The position numbers and the translations under genes are program-made. Below are positions 9,916 through 18,076 of a stretch of DNA of 64,000 bases, piece by piece. The stretch spans positions 3,038,001 through 3,102,000 of the forward strand of contig NZ_CP107546.1 in the NCBI RefSeq assembly GCF_025836995.1. Reading direction: 5' to 3'. Under the pieces are notes generated by a model, which had not been told where the DNA came from, did not search any database, and saw only the letters and a program-made list of their open reading frames with translations. The number at the start of each line of letters is the position of its first letter. The stretch's first letter is position 1. This DNA is from Microbacterium sp. M28. GTDB taxonomy: Bacteria > Actinomycetota > Actinomycetes > Actinomycetales > Microbacteriaceae.

Positions 9916-10000
9916 GGTACAGATGCACGACCCGGTTACAGATGCGCGACCGATTCACCGATTGAATCGTGCAGGTGTTCCCGAGTCGTGCATCTGTACC
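9916..10000. repeat. Nested palindromic repeat, family A
   Basis: Perfect 16-bp outer arms GGTACAGATGCACGAC (9916-9931) and its complement (9985-10000) enclose further pairs around GATTC/GAATC. The sequence GTGCAGGTGTTCCCGAG resembles elements at 24.7 and 30.7 kb. It lies downstream of the siderophore-interacting protein gene and could end the iron operon transcript. Confidence 0.75.
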
Positions 10001-10019
10001 CGGTGGAGGGCTGGGAAGG

Positions 10020-10970
10020 TCAGCCGCGCATGGCGACGCCGCGGCGCCAGTACCCCATGAAGGCGACCTGCGAGCGGTCGATCCCGAGGTCCTTCACGAG
10101 GTGACGACGCAGCGTGGTGACGACGCCGCTCTCACCGGCGATCCAGAAGTAGCGCTCCGCGGATGCGCCGGCGTTCTCGACGTCCTCCCCCAGGCCCGAG
10201 TACGCCGGCGTCTCCCACACGAGGTCCTCGCCGTCGATGTCGGTGACGACGATCTCGTCGGTGTCGTCGTCGCCGAGATAGTCGAGCACCGTCGGGATCA
10301 GGCGCAGGCCGTGCTGCGCCTCCCCACGGGGCAGCCAGTGCACCTCGACGCCCTCCGGAGCACCGATCGCGAGGATGTCCTCGGCCGCGGGCACCTCGAT
10401 GAACGCGTGCCCGCGCAGGTTCCGCGGAGCGTCCTCCAGAATGCGTGCGATCGCCGGCGCCGCCGTCTCATCCCCCGCCAACAGCACCGAGGACGCGCCC
10501 CCCGGTGCGTACTCGATGCCGCCGCGGTCCTCTCGTCCTCGGCGCGGACCGATGAGGAACAGTTCCTTGCCCGGTTCGGCCGAAGACGCCCACAGCGATG
10601 CCGGCCCGGTGAGCCCCGGCGCCAGATGCAGCACGAAGTCGATCACGACCTCGGTGTCTCCGGCATCCGACACCCGCAGCTCCCGGATCGAGTAGGTGCG
10701 CATCGACCCTCGTTCCTCCTCCGGGACGGCCAGGTACGACCCCCACCAGTCGTCGGTGTCGCGATCCAGCGGCGGCAGGATGCCGGAGGCCGGCGGGAAG
10801 ATCAGCTTGATGCGCGCGTCATAGACCTCCCCCGGCGTTCCGAACTCGGCGATCTCGTCGCCGCCGAACGTGATGCGGACGAAGTTCGGCGACACCCGTT
10901 CGACCGCACGCACCTCCGCGCGTCCGAGGACGTACGACGACTTGGGCTTGGTGGTGGTCTCAGCGGACAT
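10020..10970 (-). CDS. Siderophore-interacting protein (FAD/NAD(P)H ferric-siderophore reductase, ViuB/SIP family)
   Basis: 316 residues. The N-terminal FAD-binding beta-barrel (RAEVRAVERVSPNFVRITFGGDEI; MRTYSIRELR for flavin) is followed by a SIP C-terminal domain (SSVLLAGDETAAPAIARILED; WIAGESGVVTTLRRHLVKDLGIDRSQVAFMGYWRRGVA). These enzymes reduce Fe(III) in imported siderophores to release iron in the cytoplasm. It is the last gene of the operon, overlapping the ATPase gene by 11 bases. Its ribosome site GGGAGG lies inside the ATPase coding end, so translation is likely coupled. Confidence 0.93.
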   Translation of the reverse strand: MSAETTTKPKSSYVLGRAEVRAVERVSPNFVRITFGGDEIAEFGTPGEVYDARIKLIFPPASGILPPLDRDTDDWWGSYLAVPEEERGSMRTYSIRELRVSDAGDTEVVIDFVLHLAPGLTGPASLWASSAEPGKELFLIGPRRGREDRGGIEYAPGGASSVLLAGDETAAPAIARILEDAPRNLRGHAFIEVPAAEDILAIGAPEGVEVHWLPRGEAQHGLRLIPTVLDYLGDDDTDEIVVTDIDGEDLVWETPAYSGLGEDVENAGASAERYFWIAGESGVVTTLRRHLVKDLGIDRSQVAFMGYWRRGVAMRG

Positions 10971-11760
10971 GATGCCTCCCGATCGGTGTGACCATCGGTT
11001 TCCCGGAGACCGGGTCGATGGTGATGTGGTTCGCCATGCCGAACACGGATTCGACGAGGTCGCTGGTGACGACGTCCGCCGGCGCGCCGGTGGCGTGCAC
11101 GCGCCCGCTCTTCATCGCGACGAGCTCGTCGGAGTAGCGGGCGGCGAGATTGAGGTCGTGCAGCACCATGACGATCGTGGTGCCGCGCGAGACGCTGAGG
11201 TCGGTGAGCAGGTCGAGCACCTCGACCTGGTGCGCGACATCGAGGAAGGTCGTCGGCTCGTCCAGCAGCAGGATGTCGGTCTCCTGCGCGAGCGCCATCG
11301 CGATCCAGACCCGCTGACGCTGACCGCCGGAGAGCTCGTCCACGCTGCGGTCGGCGAGGTCGGCCGTTCCGGTGGCGGCGAGCGCGTCGGCGACGGCCTC
11401 GTAGTCACGGGCGCTCCAGCGCGCGAGCACCTTCTGGTGCGGATGCCGGCCGCGGCCGACGAGGTCGGCGACCGCGATGCCCTCAGGCGCGACGGGCGAC
11501 TGCGGAAGCAGACCGAGGACGCGGGCGACCTCCTTGGTCGGGCGGGCGTGCACGGACCTGCCGTCCAGCACGACCTGTCCGGCCTTCGGCGACAGCAGCC
11601 GCGCCAGCGAACGCAGCAGCGTCGATTTGCCGCATCCGTTCGCGCCGACGATCGTCGTGATCTTCCCCGGCGCGACCGCCAGATCCAGCCCGTCGATGAT
11701 CGTGCGGTCGCCGTAGGCGAGGGTGACGCCCTCGGCGCTCAGCTGGTGGGTCGCGGTCAC
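10960..11760 (-). CDS. Iron-siderophore ABC transporter ATP-binding protein (FecE/FepC family)
   Basis: 266 residues from GTG 11760, which overlaps the permease stop in a GTGA. It has Walker A GANGCGKST, signature LSGGQRQRVW, Walker B ILLLDEPT and H-loop VLHDLNLA. It hydrolyses ATP to drive import through the two FecCD-type permeases encoded just upstream. It is the fourth gene of the iron operon. Confidence 0.93.
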   Translation of the reverse strand: MTATHQLSAEGVTLAYGDRTIIDGLDLAVAPGKITTIVGANGCGKSTLLRSLARLLSPKAGQVVLDGRSVHARPTKEVARVLGLLPQSPVAPEGIAVADLVGRGRHPHQKVLARWSARDYEAVADALAATGTADLADRSVDELSGGQRQRVWIAMALAQETDILLLDEPTTFLDVAHQVEVLDLLTDLSVSRGTTIVMVLHDLNLAARYSDELVAMKSGRVHATGAPADVVTSDLVESVFGMANHITIDPVSGKPMVTPIGRHHVR

Positions 11761-12818
11761 AGCGATGCCCCCTGTCGGTTCGTGCGGATGAGCAGATAGA
11801 TGAGGTACGGCGCTCCGAGGATGCCGGTGATCACGCCGACCGGGTAGCGGCCGGGCAGCGCGAACTGGCCGATCAGGTCTCCGCCGAGCACGAGCAGGGC
11901 GCCGATCAGCGCAGAGGGCAGCATCAGGTTCGCCCCCGGGCCGGTGATGCGCGCGGCGATGGGGCCGGCCATGAAGGCGACGAACGCGATCGGTCCGGTG
12001 GCGGCCGTGGCGAACGCGAGCAGCGCGACGGCGCAGACGATGACGAGCATCCGCGTGCCCGTCACGCGCACGCCGAGCCCGGCGGCCGAGTCGTCGCCGA
12101 GCCGCAGCATCCCGAGCGAGCGTGCCTGTGCGAACATCAGCGGCAGGATGACGAGACTCGCGATCGCGAGCGGGGTCACGCGCTCCCACGAGGCGTTGTT
12201 CAGACTGCCGGCGAGCCACTGCATCGCGGTCTGGATGTCCCACTGCGCGGCGCGGGAGAGCAGGTACGAGATGATGCTCTGCAGCATGGCGGCGACGCCG
12301 ATGCCGATGAGGATCAGGCGCGTGCCGGCGAAGCCGCCCTTGTTCGAGAGCAGGTAGATCGCGATCGCGGTGACGAGCGCTCCGGCGAGCGCGAACACCG
12401 AGACGACGGGGCCGTCGAGCGAGAGCACGATGATGCCGATGACGGCGGCGACGCTGGCCCCGTCGGTGATGCCGATGATGTCGGGGGATGCCAGCGGATT
12501 GCGCAGCAGCGTCTGGAACGAGACACCGGCGATGCCGAACGCGACACCCGCCAGGATCGCGAGCGCCGTGCGAGGCAGGCGCAGTTCTCCGACCGTGAAG
12601 GATGCTCCGGGCACCGTCTCGCCGAGCATGACGCGGATGATCTCGCTCGGCGTGTAGAAGGTGTCGCCGACCATGAGCGCGATCGCAGCCAGCGCGAACA
12701 GCAGCACGGCCAGGACGCTGGTCGCCGTCGCGTGGCGGCGATGGCGGGCGCGGCGGCCGGCGATGACGGCGGCGACGTCCGCCCGCGGGGTCTCCACGAT
12801 GGTGTCCATGGTGCTCAC
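11757..12818 (-). CDS. Iron-siderophore ABC transporter permease (FecCD family), second subunit
   Basis: 353 residues with eight to ten membrane helices. FecCD hallmarks include LRLPRTALAILAGVAFGIAGVSFQTLLRNPLASPDIIGITDGAS, the second-half GPIAFVAFMAGPIAARI and PGRYPVGVITGILGAPYLIYLL. It starts at GTG 12818 inside the stop of the previous permease gene (GTGA overlap), with ATG 12809 an alternative. It pairs with the other permease to form the channel. A 40-residue cytoplasmic basic N-terminus precedes TM1. Confidence 0.92.
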   Translation of the reverse strand: MSTMDTIVETPRADVAAVIAGRRARHRRHATATSVLAVLLFALAAIALMVGDTFYTPSEIIRVMLGETVPGASFTVGELRLPRTALAILAGVAFGIAGVSFQTLLRNPLASPDIIGITDGASVAAVIGIIVLSLDGPVVSVFALAGALVTAIAIYLLSNKGGFAGTRLILIGIGVAAMLQSIISYLLSRAAQWDIQTAMQWLAGSLNNASWERVTPLAIASLVILPLMFAQARSLGMLRLGDDSAAGLGVRVTGTRMLVIVCAVALLAFATAATGPIAFVAFMAGPIAARITGPGANLMLPSALIGALLVLGGDLIGQFALPGRYPVGVITGILGAPYLIYLLIRTNRQGASL

Positions 12819-13861
12819 AGTTCGCGCACCTTCTGTCGGCGGACGATCCAGATGAAGAACGGGGCGCCGACGAGCGCGGTGATGATGCCGACCTGGATCT
12901 CCTCCGACGAGGGTGCGATCACCCGGCCGATGATGTCGCTGGCGAGCAGCAGCACGGCTCCGGCGACCGCGGAGAAGGGCAGCAGCCAGCGGTGGTCGGT
13001 GCCCAGCAGCATGCGGCAGAAGTGCGGGATGACGAGGCCGACGAAGCCGATCGGTCCGGCGATGGCCGTCGCGGCTCCGGCGAGGATGACGGCGCCGACG
13101 GCCGAGATCAACCGCGTCCGGAAGACGTGCTCGCCGAGCCCCGCGGCCATGTCGTCGCCGAGCGCGAGCGAGTTCATGCCGCGTGCGGAGGCGAAACAGA
13201 TGAGCGCGCCGATCGCGAGAGCAGGCGCCGTCACGGCGATGCGCGGCCATTCGGCGCCGCCGACGCCGCCGACCTGCCAGGACTGGAATGACTGGAGCAG
13301 GTCGACGCGGGGCAGCATGATCGCGCTGATCAGCGACGCGAAGGCCGCAGACGTCGCGGCTCCGGCGAGGGCGAGTTTGAGCGGGGTGGCGCCGCCGCGT
13401 CCGAGAGAACCGACCGTGTACACGAAAGTCGCGGCGATCGCGGCACCGACGATCGCGACGATCAGGTAGCCGTTCGCGTCCGAGAGCCCGAGGAACGCGA
13501 TCCCGATCACGACCGCCAGCGAGGCCCCAGTGGTGACGCCGAGGATGCCGGGGTCCGCGATCGGGTTGCGGGTGATCGCCTGCATCGTGGCGCCGGACAG
13601 CGCGAGCGCGGCGCCGACGAGGATCGCGAGCACCGTGCGCGGCATGCGCTTGATGATCGCGGCCTGAGCGACCGTGTCGTCCTGGCCGGAGAGGGCCGCT
13701 GCGAGGTCGTCGATCGTCACGGTCCGGATGCCGAAGGAGAGCGACAGGACGCTCAGGACGACGATGACGCCGAGGCCAGCCAGCAGCCAGAGCACGCGCA
13801 CCACCACCGGGCGCCGAAGATCGACGGCGCCCGGTGACGAGGTGACGGCTGCTGAGCTCAC
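12815..13861 (-). CDS. Iron-siderophore ABC transporter permease (FecCD family), first subunit
   Basis: 348 residues, FecCD permease. The conserved stretch IIKRMPRTVLAILVGAALALSGATMQAITRNPIADPGILGVTTGAS and GPIGFVGLVIPHFCRML (the coupling EAA-like region) are present, ending in EIQVGIITALVGAPFFIWIVRR. It starts at GTG 13861, overlapping the TGA of the binding-protein gene by four bases. Confidence 0.92.
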   Translation of the reverse strand: MSSAAVTSSPGAVDLRRPVVVRVLWLLAGLGVIVVLSVLSLSFGIRTVTIDDLAAALSGQDDTVAQAAIIKRMPRTVLAILVGAALALSGATMQAITRNPIADPGILGVTTGASLAVVIGIAFLGLSDANGYLIVAIVGAAIAATFVYTVGSLGRGGATPLKLALAGAATSAAFASLISAIMLPRVDLLQSFQSWQVGGVGGAEWPRIAVTAPALAIGALICFASARGMNSLALGDDMAAGLGEHVFRTRLISAVGAVILAGAATAIAGPIGFVGLVIPHFCRMLLGTDHRWLLPFSAVAGAVLLLASDIIGRVIAPSSEEIQVGIITALVGAPFFIWIVRRQKVREL

Positions 13862-14883
13862 TCGGAGACGAGCGGGGCCTCGAGGACGGCGAAGTACTCG
13901 TCGATGCCCCACGGGATGGACAGCGGCGACGGGTTGGCCGATGCGGCGAGCGGAGTGGCGTCACCGAGGACCGCGATGTGACCGGCGGCGATCGCCGGGA
14001 TCTTGGACAGCAGCGGGTCGGCCTGCAGCACGGGGATGATCGACTCGTCGCCGTAGCTGACGAAGACATCGACGTCGGCGAAGGAATCGGCCTCCTCCGA
14101 GCTCACGTCCAGCGAGAACTCGGTGCTGTCCGCGTTCTCCTCGACGATCGCCGGGAGCGGCAGTCCGAGCGAGTGCAGGAAGCCGGGACGCGTGTCGGCG
14201 GCGGTGTAATAGCTGATCTGGCTGAGATCGCTCGGGTCGATGTACGCGAACAGCAGCGTCGCATCCTTCAGTGCGGGGTGCGCCTCGAGCGCGGCATCCG
14301 TCTGCGCGTGCAGATCCTCGATGAGCGCCTCGCCCTCGCCTTGCAGTCCGAGCGCGGTGGAGTTGAGGGTGATCATGTCCTCGACCGACGTTCCCCACGC
14401 GATGCCGGGCTGCGCGATCACCGGAGCGATCTTGGAGAGCGTGTCGTACTGCTCCTGCGTCAGGCCCGAGTACGAGGCGAGGATGACGTCGGGCTTCGTG
14501 TCGGCCACGGCCTCGTAGTCGATCCCGTCCGTCTCGTCGAAGAGCACCGGTGTCTCGGCATCCAGCTCCTCGAGCTTGTCCTCGACCCACGGCAGGACGC
14601 CGTCGCCGTCGTCGTCGCCCCAGGTGGCCTTGCTCATGCCGACCGGGATGATGCCCAGGGCGAGCGGAACCTCGTGGTTGGCCCACGCGACGGTCGCGAC
14701 GCGCTCCGGCTTCTCGGTGATGGTCGTCTCGCCGTAGACGTGCTCGATCGTGACGGGGAACGTGCCGTCGGATGCCGCGGCGGCATCCGCGTCGGTGCTG
14801 CTGGGCGCGGAGGACGAGCAGGCGGCGAGGCCGACGGCCAGCACTGCTGCGGCGCCGAGGCCGAGGAGTCGAGAAGTGCGCAC
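13858..14883 (-). CDS. Iron-siderophore-binding lipoprotein (FecB/FhuD family)
   Basis: 341 residues, beginning with a lipoprotein signal (MRTSRLLGLGAAAVLAVGLAAC, lipidated Cys22) and then a Ser/Ala-rich linker. The class III solute-binding fold follows: PERVATVAWANHEVPLALGIIPVGMS, KPDVILASYSGLTQEQY and a long backbone helix. It is anchored outside the cytoplasmic membrane and delivers ferric siderophore to the permeases. The start is GTG 14883, preceded by GAAAGGGA. It is the first gene of a five-gene operon; the iron box at 14933-14951 would control the set. Confidence 0.94.
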   Translation of the reverse strand: MRTSRLLGLGAAAVLAVGLAACSSSAPSSTDADAAAASDGTFPVTIEHVYGETTITEKPERVATVAWANHEVPLALGIIPVGMSKATWGDDDGDGVLPWVEDKLEELDAETPVLFDETDGIDYEAVADTKPDVILASYSGLTQEQYDTLSKIAPVIAQPGIAWGTSVEDMITLNSTALGLQGEGEALIEDLHAQTDAALEAHPALKDATLLFAYIDPSDLSQISYYTAADTRPGFLHSLGLPLPAIVEENADSTEFSLDVSSEEADSFADVDVFVSYGDESIIPVLQADPLLSKIPAIAAGHIAVLGDATPLAASANPSPLSIPWGIDEYFAVLEAPLVSE

Positions 14884-14932
14884 GGGTATCCCTTTCGGGT
14901 CGGGTCGGGGTGGCGGCTTCGGAAGCGGATGC

Positions 14933-14951
14933 TTTGGTAAGCCTGCCCTAA
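14933..14951 (-). promoter_or_regulatory. IdeR/DtxR-type iron box of the siderophore operon
   Basis: The plus-strand 19-mer beginning TTTGGTAAGCCTG matches the DtxR/IdeR consensus at 14 of 19 positions, including both TAA/TTA-type half-sites. It lies 50-70 bases upstream of the binding-protein start and is the expected site for iron-dependent repression. A TTAGG half-site 22 bases further upstream may be a second, weaker one. Confidence 0.7.
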
Positions 14952-15016
14952 TCTAACAGACGGTTAGGGTCGCCTCAGTTCGAGATGTCACAGACCGGGC
15001 GGACTAGCGTGGAGCC

Positions 15017-16054
15017 ATGCGGATGACGGCGGCGGTGCGCAGCGCGAAGCGCGGACCCCTGCTGCAGGTCGTGAAGTCGGCCGTGGCGACGATCGCCGCC
15101 TGGCTCATCGCCGGCTGGCTGATCCCCGGACCCCTGCCCGTGTTCGCCGCGATCGCCGCACTGCTGGTCGTGCAGCCGAGCGTCAATCAGTCCTTGGCGA
15201 AGGCGCTCGAACGCAGCATCGGAGTCATCGCCGGGGTGCTCATCGCGGTCGCGCTCACGCTCCTGCTGGGACCGCAGAGCTGGGTCGTACTGCTCGCGAT
15301 CGTGGTCGCGATGCTGGTCGCCTGGGCATTCCGTGCGACGCCCGGCACGGGCAATCAGGTCGCGATCTCGGCGATGCTCGTGCTGGCGCTCGGCGCAGAC
15401 AGCCCGGAGTACGCGCTGGACCGGATCGTCGAGACGCTCATCGGAGTGGCGATCGGCATCATCGTGAACGCACTGATCGTCCCCCCGGTGCTCGTTGCCC
15501 CGGCGCGACGCGATCTCGGACTGCTCGGCGGCGAGCTCGCCGCGAGCCTCGACCGACTCGCCGATGCTCTCGCGACACCGCGGACACCCGCGCAGTTGCA
15601 GGAGCTCATGGTGCAGGCTCGCCTGCTGCGTCCGATGCAGGTGTCCGCCGAGGCATCCATCACCGCGGGCGAGGAATCGCTCACGCTCAATCCGCGGCGG
15701 TCATCGCACCGCGACGAACTGCGTGAGATGCGTGAGCTGCTGACCCGTCTGTCGCCGATCGTGACGCAGGCGATCGGGATGACGCGGGCGTACTTCGACC
15801 ACTACGACGATTCACTGGGCGACGAGCCGATCGTGCACGCGATCGCCGAACAGCTGCGCAGGGCGGGCCACGACGTGCGCCTGGCCGTGCAGATCGCGGA
15901 CGTCGCGACGGAACCGGACGCCCTGACCTCGGCGATTCCCGCGCTGACGGCGCCGCTGGAGGTCGCGCCTCCGGCATCCGCGCACTGGATCCTCATCGGT
16001 TCGCTGCTCGAGGATCTCCGCCGCATCCGCGGAGAGCTTGTCGGGCAGGACTGA
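15017..16054 (+). CDS. FUSC-family membrane protein (aromatic-acid-exporter-like)
   Basis: 345 residues. The N-terminal half has about six membrane helices (VVKSAVATIAAWLIAGWLI, PVFAAIAALLVVQP, GVIAGVLIAVALTLLL, VVLLAIVVAMLVAWAF and others) and the C-terminal half is soluble and helical. This layout fits FUSC/fusaric-acid-resistance and YgaE/ArAE-type exporters, which are proposed to pump aromatic acids. The motif VVQPSVNQSLAKALERSIGVIAGVLI is the usual family core. TAGCGT six bases before ATG 15017 indicates a leaderless transcript. Substrate unknown. Confidence 0.82.
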   Translation: MRMTAAVRSAKRGPLLQVVKSAVATIAAWLIAGWLIPGPLPVFAAIAALLVVQPSVNQSLAKALERSIGVIAGVLIAVALTLLLGPQSWVVLLAIVVAMLVAWAFRATPGTGNQVAISAMLVLALGADSPEYALDRIVETLIGVAIGIIVNALIVPPVLVAPARRDLGLLGGELAASLDRLADALATPRTPAQLQELMVQARLLRPMQVSAEASITAGEESLTLNPRRSSHRDELREMRELLTRLSPIVTQAIGMTRAYFDHYDDSLGDEPIVHAIAEQLRRAGHDVRLAVQIADVATEPDALTSAIPALTAPLEVAPPASAHWILIGSLLEDLRRIRGELVGQD

Positions 16055-16061
16055 CCAGCGC

Positions 16062-17078
16062 TCAGCGGCGCTTGTCGTCATACATCGCGGCGTCTGCCCG
16101 ATGCAGCGCCGCCTCGACGGTCTCATCCGGTTCGACCAGGATCACGCCCCACGACCACGGGTGAGTGGCGTACGACCGCAAGCGGCGCATCACCGCGGCG
16201 GCCTCTTCGGCATCCGTCTCCGGCAGCACCATCGCGAACTCGTCGCCGCCGAGTCGGCCGACGATGTCTGTGCTCCGCGACAGCGACATCCACTGCGCGG
16301 TCAGCACCCTGAGCACGTCATCGCCCGCCGCATGGCCGGCTTGGTCATTCACTTCCTTGAACTTGTCGAGATCGAGCACCGCGATCGCCACCGGTCGCGC
16401 GTGCCGCGCGGCACGACGGAACTCCATCTGCGCCTTCGCCATGAACCCACGGCGGTTGAGCACACCCGTCAGTTCGTCGGTGTTCGACTCCAGGCGGATG
16501 CGGTGGCGGACGTAGAGTCCGGCTTCGAGGCACAGCCAGGTGAAGCAGGCCGCCCCGATGAGGTTCGCGGGTCCGATCGGGCCTGGTGGACCGCCGATCT
16601 CACCGGTGAACGGTCCGGACACGGCCGCCGCGCCGACGGCGAGGAGAATCGCGAGCTCGCCGATTCGGGCGACGCGGGCTCCATAGAACCAGGAGAAGTA
16701 CATCGCCATGATCGGGAGCTCCTGCAATGCGGCGATCGCATTCTGCCGCTCATCGGAGAAGCCGAGATAGTAGACGGACACGATCGCGTGGAGCCCGACC
16801 AGTGCGAGACCGAGCCAACTCGGCAGTTCGACCCCGCCGATGCCGACCATCGCAGTGACACCCAGTCCGGCGACGAGGATGCCGATCGACAGCCCGACCT
16901 CGAACACGGTGAGGTCCGTCTCGAAGAGCTCGAGCGCGCCCAGCAGCGAGAACAGCAGCGCGAGCCCCGCCGTGACGACCGAATAGATCGACGTGCGTTC
17001 ACGTGCGTGCTTCAGCCAGCCGGTCCGCAACCAGCGGAGCTCCTCGGCGTCCGAGGCCTTGATGCCCTGTACGACCAT
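16062..17078 (-). CDS. Membrane diguanylate cyclase (GGDEF)
   Basis: 338 residues. Six hydrophobic helices (about residues 33-190) precede a GGDEF domain (about 195-338) with the intact active site GGDEF at 277-281. An intact product-inhibition I-site, RSTD, lies at 268-271, exactly five residues before it. The domain opens with DELTGVLNRRGF. It should make c-di-GMP from two GTP and be feedback-inhibited. It is divergent from the EAL protein gene 80 bases away and close to a processive glycosyltransferase gene, which suggests local control of a surface polysaccharide. Confidence 0.93.
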   Translation of the reverse strand: MVVQGIKASDAEELRWLRTGWLKHARERTSIYSVVTAGLALLFSLLGALELFETDLTVFEVGLSIGILVAGLGVTAMVGIGGVELPSWLGLALVGLHAIVSVYYLGFSDERQNAIAALQELPIMAMYFSWFYGARVARIGELAILLAVGAAAVSGPFTGEIGGPPGPIGPANLIGAACFTWLCLEAGLYVRHRIRLESNTDELTGVLNRRGFMAKAQMEFRRAARHARPVAIAVLDLDKFKEVNDQAGHAAGDDVLRVLTAQWMSLSRSTDIVGRLGGDEFAMVLPETDAEEAAAVMRRLRSYATHPWSWGVILVEPDETVEAALHRADAAMYDDKRR

Positions 17079-17158
17079 GACGGCGTCCTCTCACAGGACC
17101 CTCCCCAGAGCCCCTCCCCCCACTAGAGTACGGCTTTTCCGCGGGGCTACACTGAACC

Positions 17159-17890
17159 GTGACCAGACCGCTGTCCCCCCAGAACGATCCGACCGCGCAG
17201 ATCGTCTTCCAGCCCATCGTGGATCTCGAATCCTGGTCTGTCGTCGGCTTCGAGGCCCTGGCCCGGTTCCGGGACGGAACGGCACCCCTCGTGCGGCTGG
17301 CCGACGCCGAAGCCGCCGGACGTCGGGAATGGCTGGAACTGCATCTCATCGAGCTCGCCGTCGCCGAAGCCGCGCCCCTGCCGGACGGATTGTTCATCAC
17401 GCTGAACGCCTCGGGGACGACGATGCTGCACGCCCAGCTTCCGCCCCTGCTCGCCGCCTCCGACCGCCCGTGGGGGATGGAGCTGTTCGAGGGCGAGACA
17501 CCGGCAGATCTGACCGTGATCCGCGAACTCATCACGCGGCTGGGCGGCCAGCTGCTCGTCGACGATGCCGGGGCAGCCCAGGCCGACGAAGCCCGCATCG
17601 CGACTCTCCGACCGGACGTCGTCAAGATCGACCGCGCGCTCTTCTGGGAGCTGCGCTCGGATCCGGGCGCTCGCGAACGGCTCCGCCCGCTCGTCGCCGC
17701 GGCGAGAGACGCGCGGGCCAGCCTGCTCGTGGAAGGCGTGTCCGAGCCCGATCACGTCGATCTCGCCCGTGAGATCGGGGCGGATCTCGCCCAGGGCTTC
17801 CACCTCGGCATGCCCGTGCCCGCGACCGAGATGGCTGAGGCGCTGCGCGCGCTACGCCGGAGCGTCGGGGTGGATGCTCCGGGTCTCTGA
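17159..17890 (+). CDS. Stand-alone EAL-domain protein (c-di-GMP phosphodiesterase)
   Basis: 243 residues, essentially only an EAL domain. The catalytic set seems complete: EAL at 32-34 in GFEALARF, Asn in ITLNAS, the Glu pair in MELFEGE, the DD of LLVDDAG, Lys in VVKIDRAL, Glu in LLVEGVSEPD, and Gln-Gly before the final strand (LAQGFHLG). Variant spots (ARF for LRW, QGFHLG for QGY-FG) mean activity needs testing. The start GTG 17159 follows TACACT by five bases. The 3' end overlaps the convergent small membrane gene by 39 bases. Confidence 0.87.
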   Translation: MTRPLSPQNDPTAQIVFQPIVDLESWSVVGFEALARFRDGTAPLVRLADAEAAGRREWLELHLIELAVAEAAPLPDGLFITLNASGTTMLHAQLPPLLAASDRPWGMELFEGETPADLTVIRELITRLGGQLLVDDAGAAQADEARIATLRPDVVKIDRALFWELRSDPGARERLRPLVAAARDARASLLVEGVSEPDHVDLAREIGADLAQGFHLGMPVPATEMAEALRALRRSVGVDAPGL

Positions 17891-18076
17891 CCTCCGGCTC
17901 GCGCCCCCCTTGCTCTGCCGCCGCACCTTCGGCAGCACCTTGATGACTCCGAGCACGACATAGATCACGGTGTTGATCGCGACGAACGTCGCGAAGACGC
18001 TGAACCAATCGGTGTACAGGATGGACTCGGGGAGCAGGAATCCGGTGCGCACGGCATCCGTCGTCTGAGCGATCAT
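17852..18076 (-). CDS. Small single-pass membrane protein co-encoded with the glycosyltransferase
   Basis: 74 residues from ATG 18076, overlapping the glycosyltransferase stop in an ATGA, so translation is likely coupled. One hydrophobic helix (WFSVFATFVAINTVIYVVLGVIKVLP) is followed by a basic, disordered tail. Its position suggests an accessory subunit for the polysaccharide synthase, but I recognise no family. The tail-coding end overlaps the convergent EAL gene by 39 bases. Confidence 0.75.
   Translation of the reverse strand: MIAQTTDAVRTGFLLPESILYTDWFSVFATFVAINTVIYVVLGVIKVLPKVRRQSKGGASRRSETRSIHPDAPA

Noticed and set aside
9836..9958. N-terminal extension of the DUF998-like gene to 9958
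   Set aside because: The extension crosses part of the palindromic repeat and lacks a ribosome site; starts at 9835 or 9817 have SD sequences.
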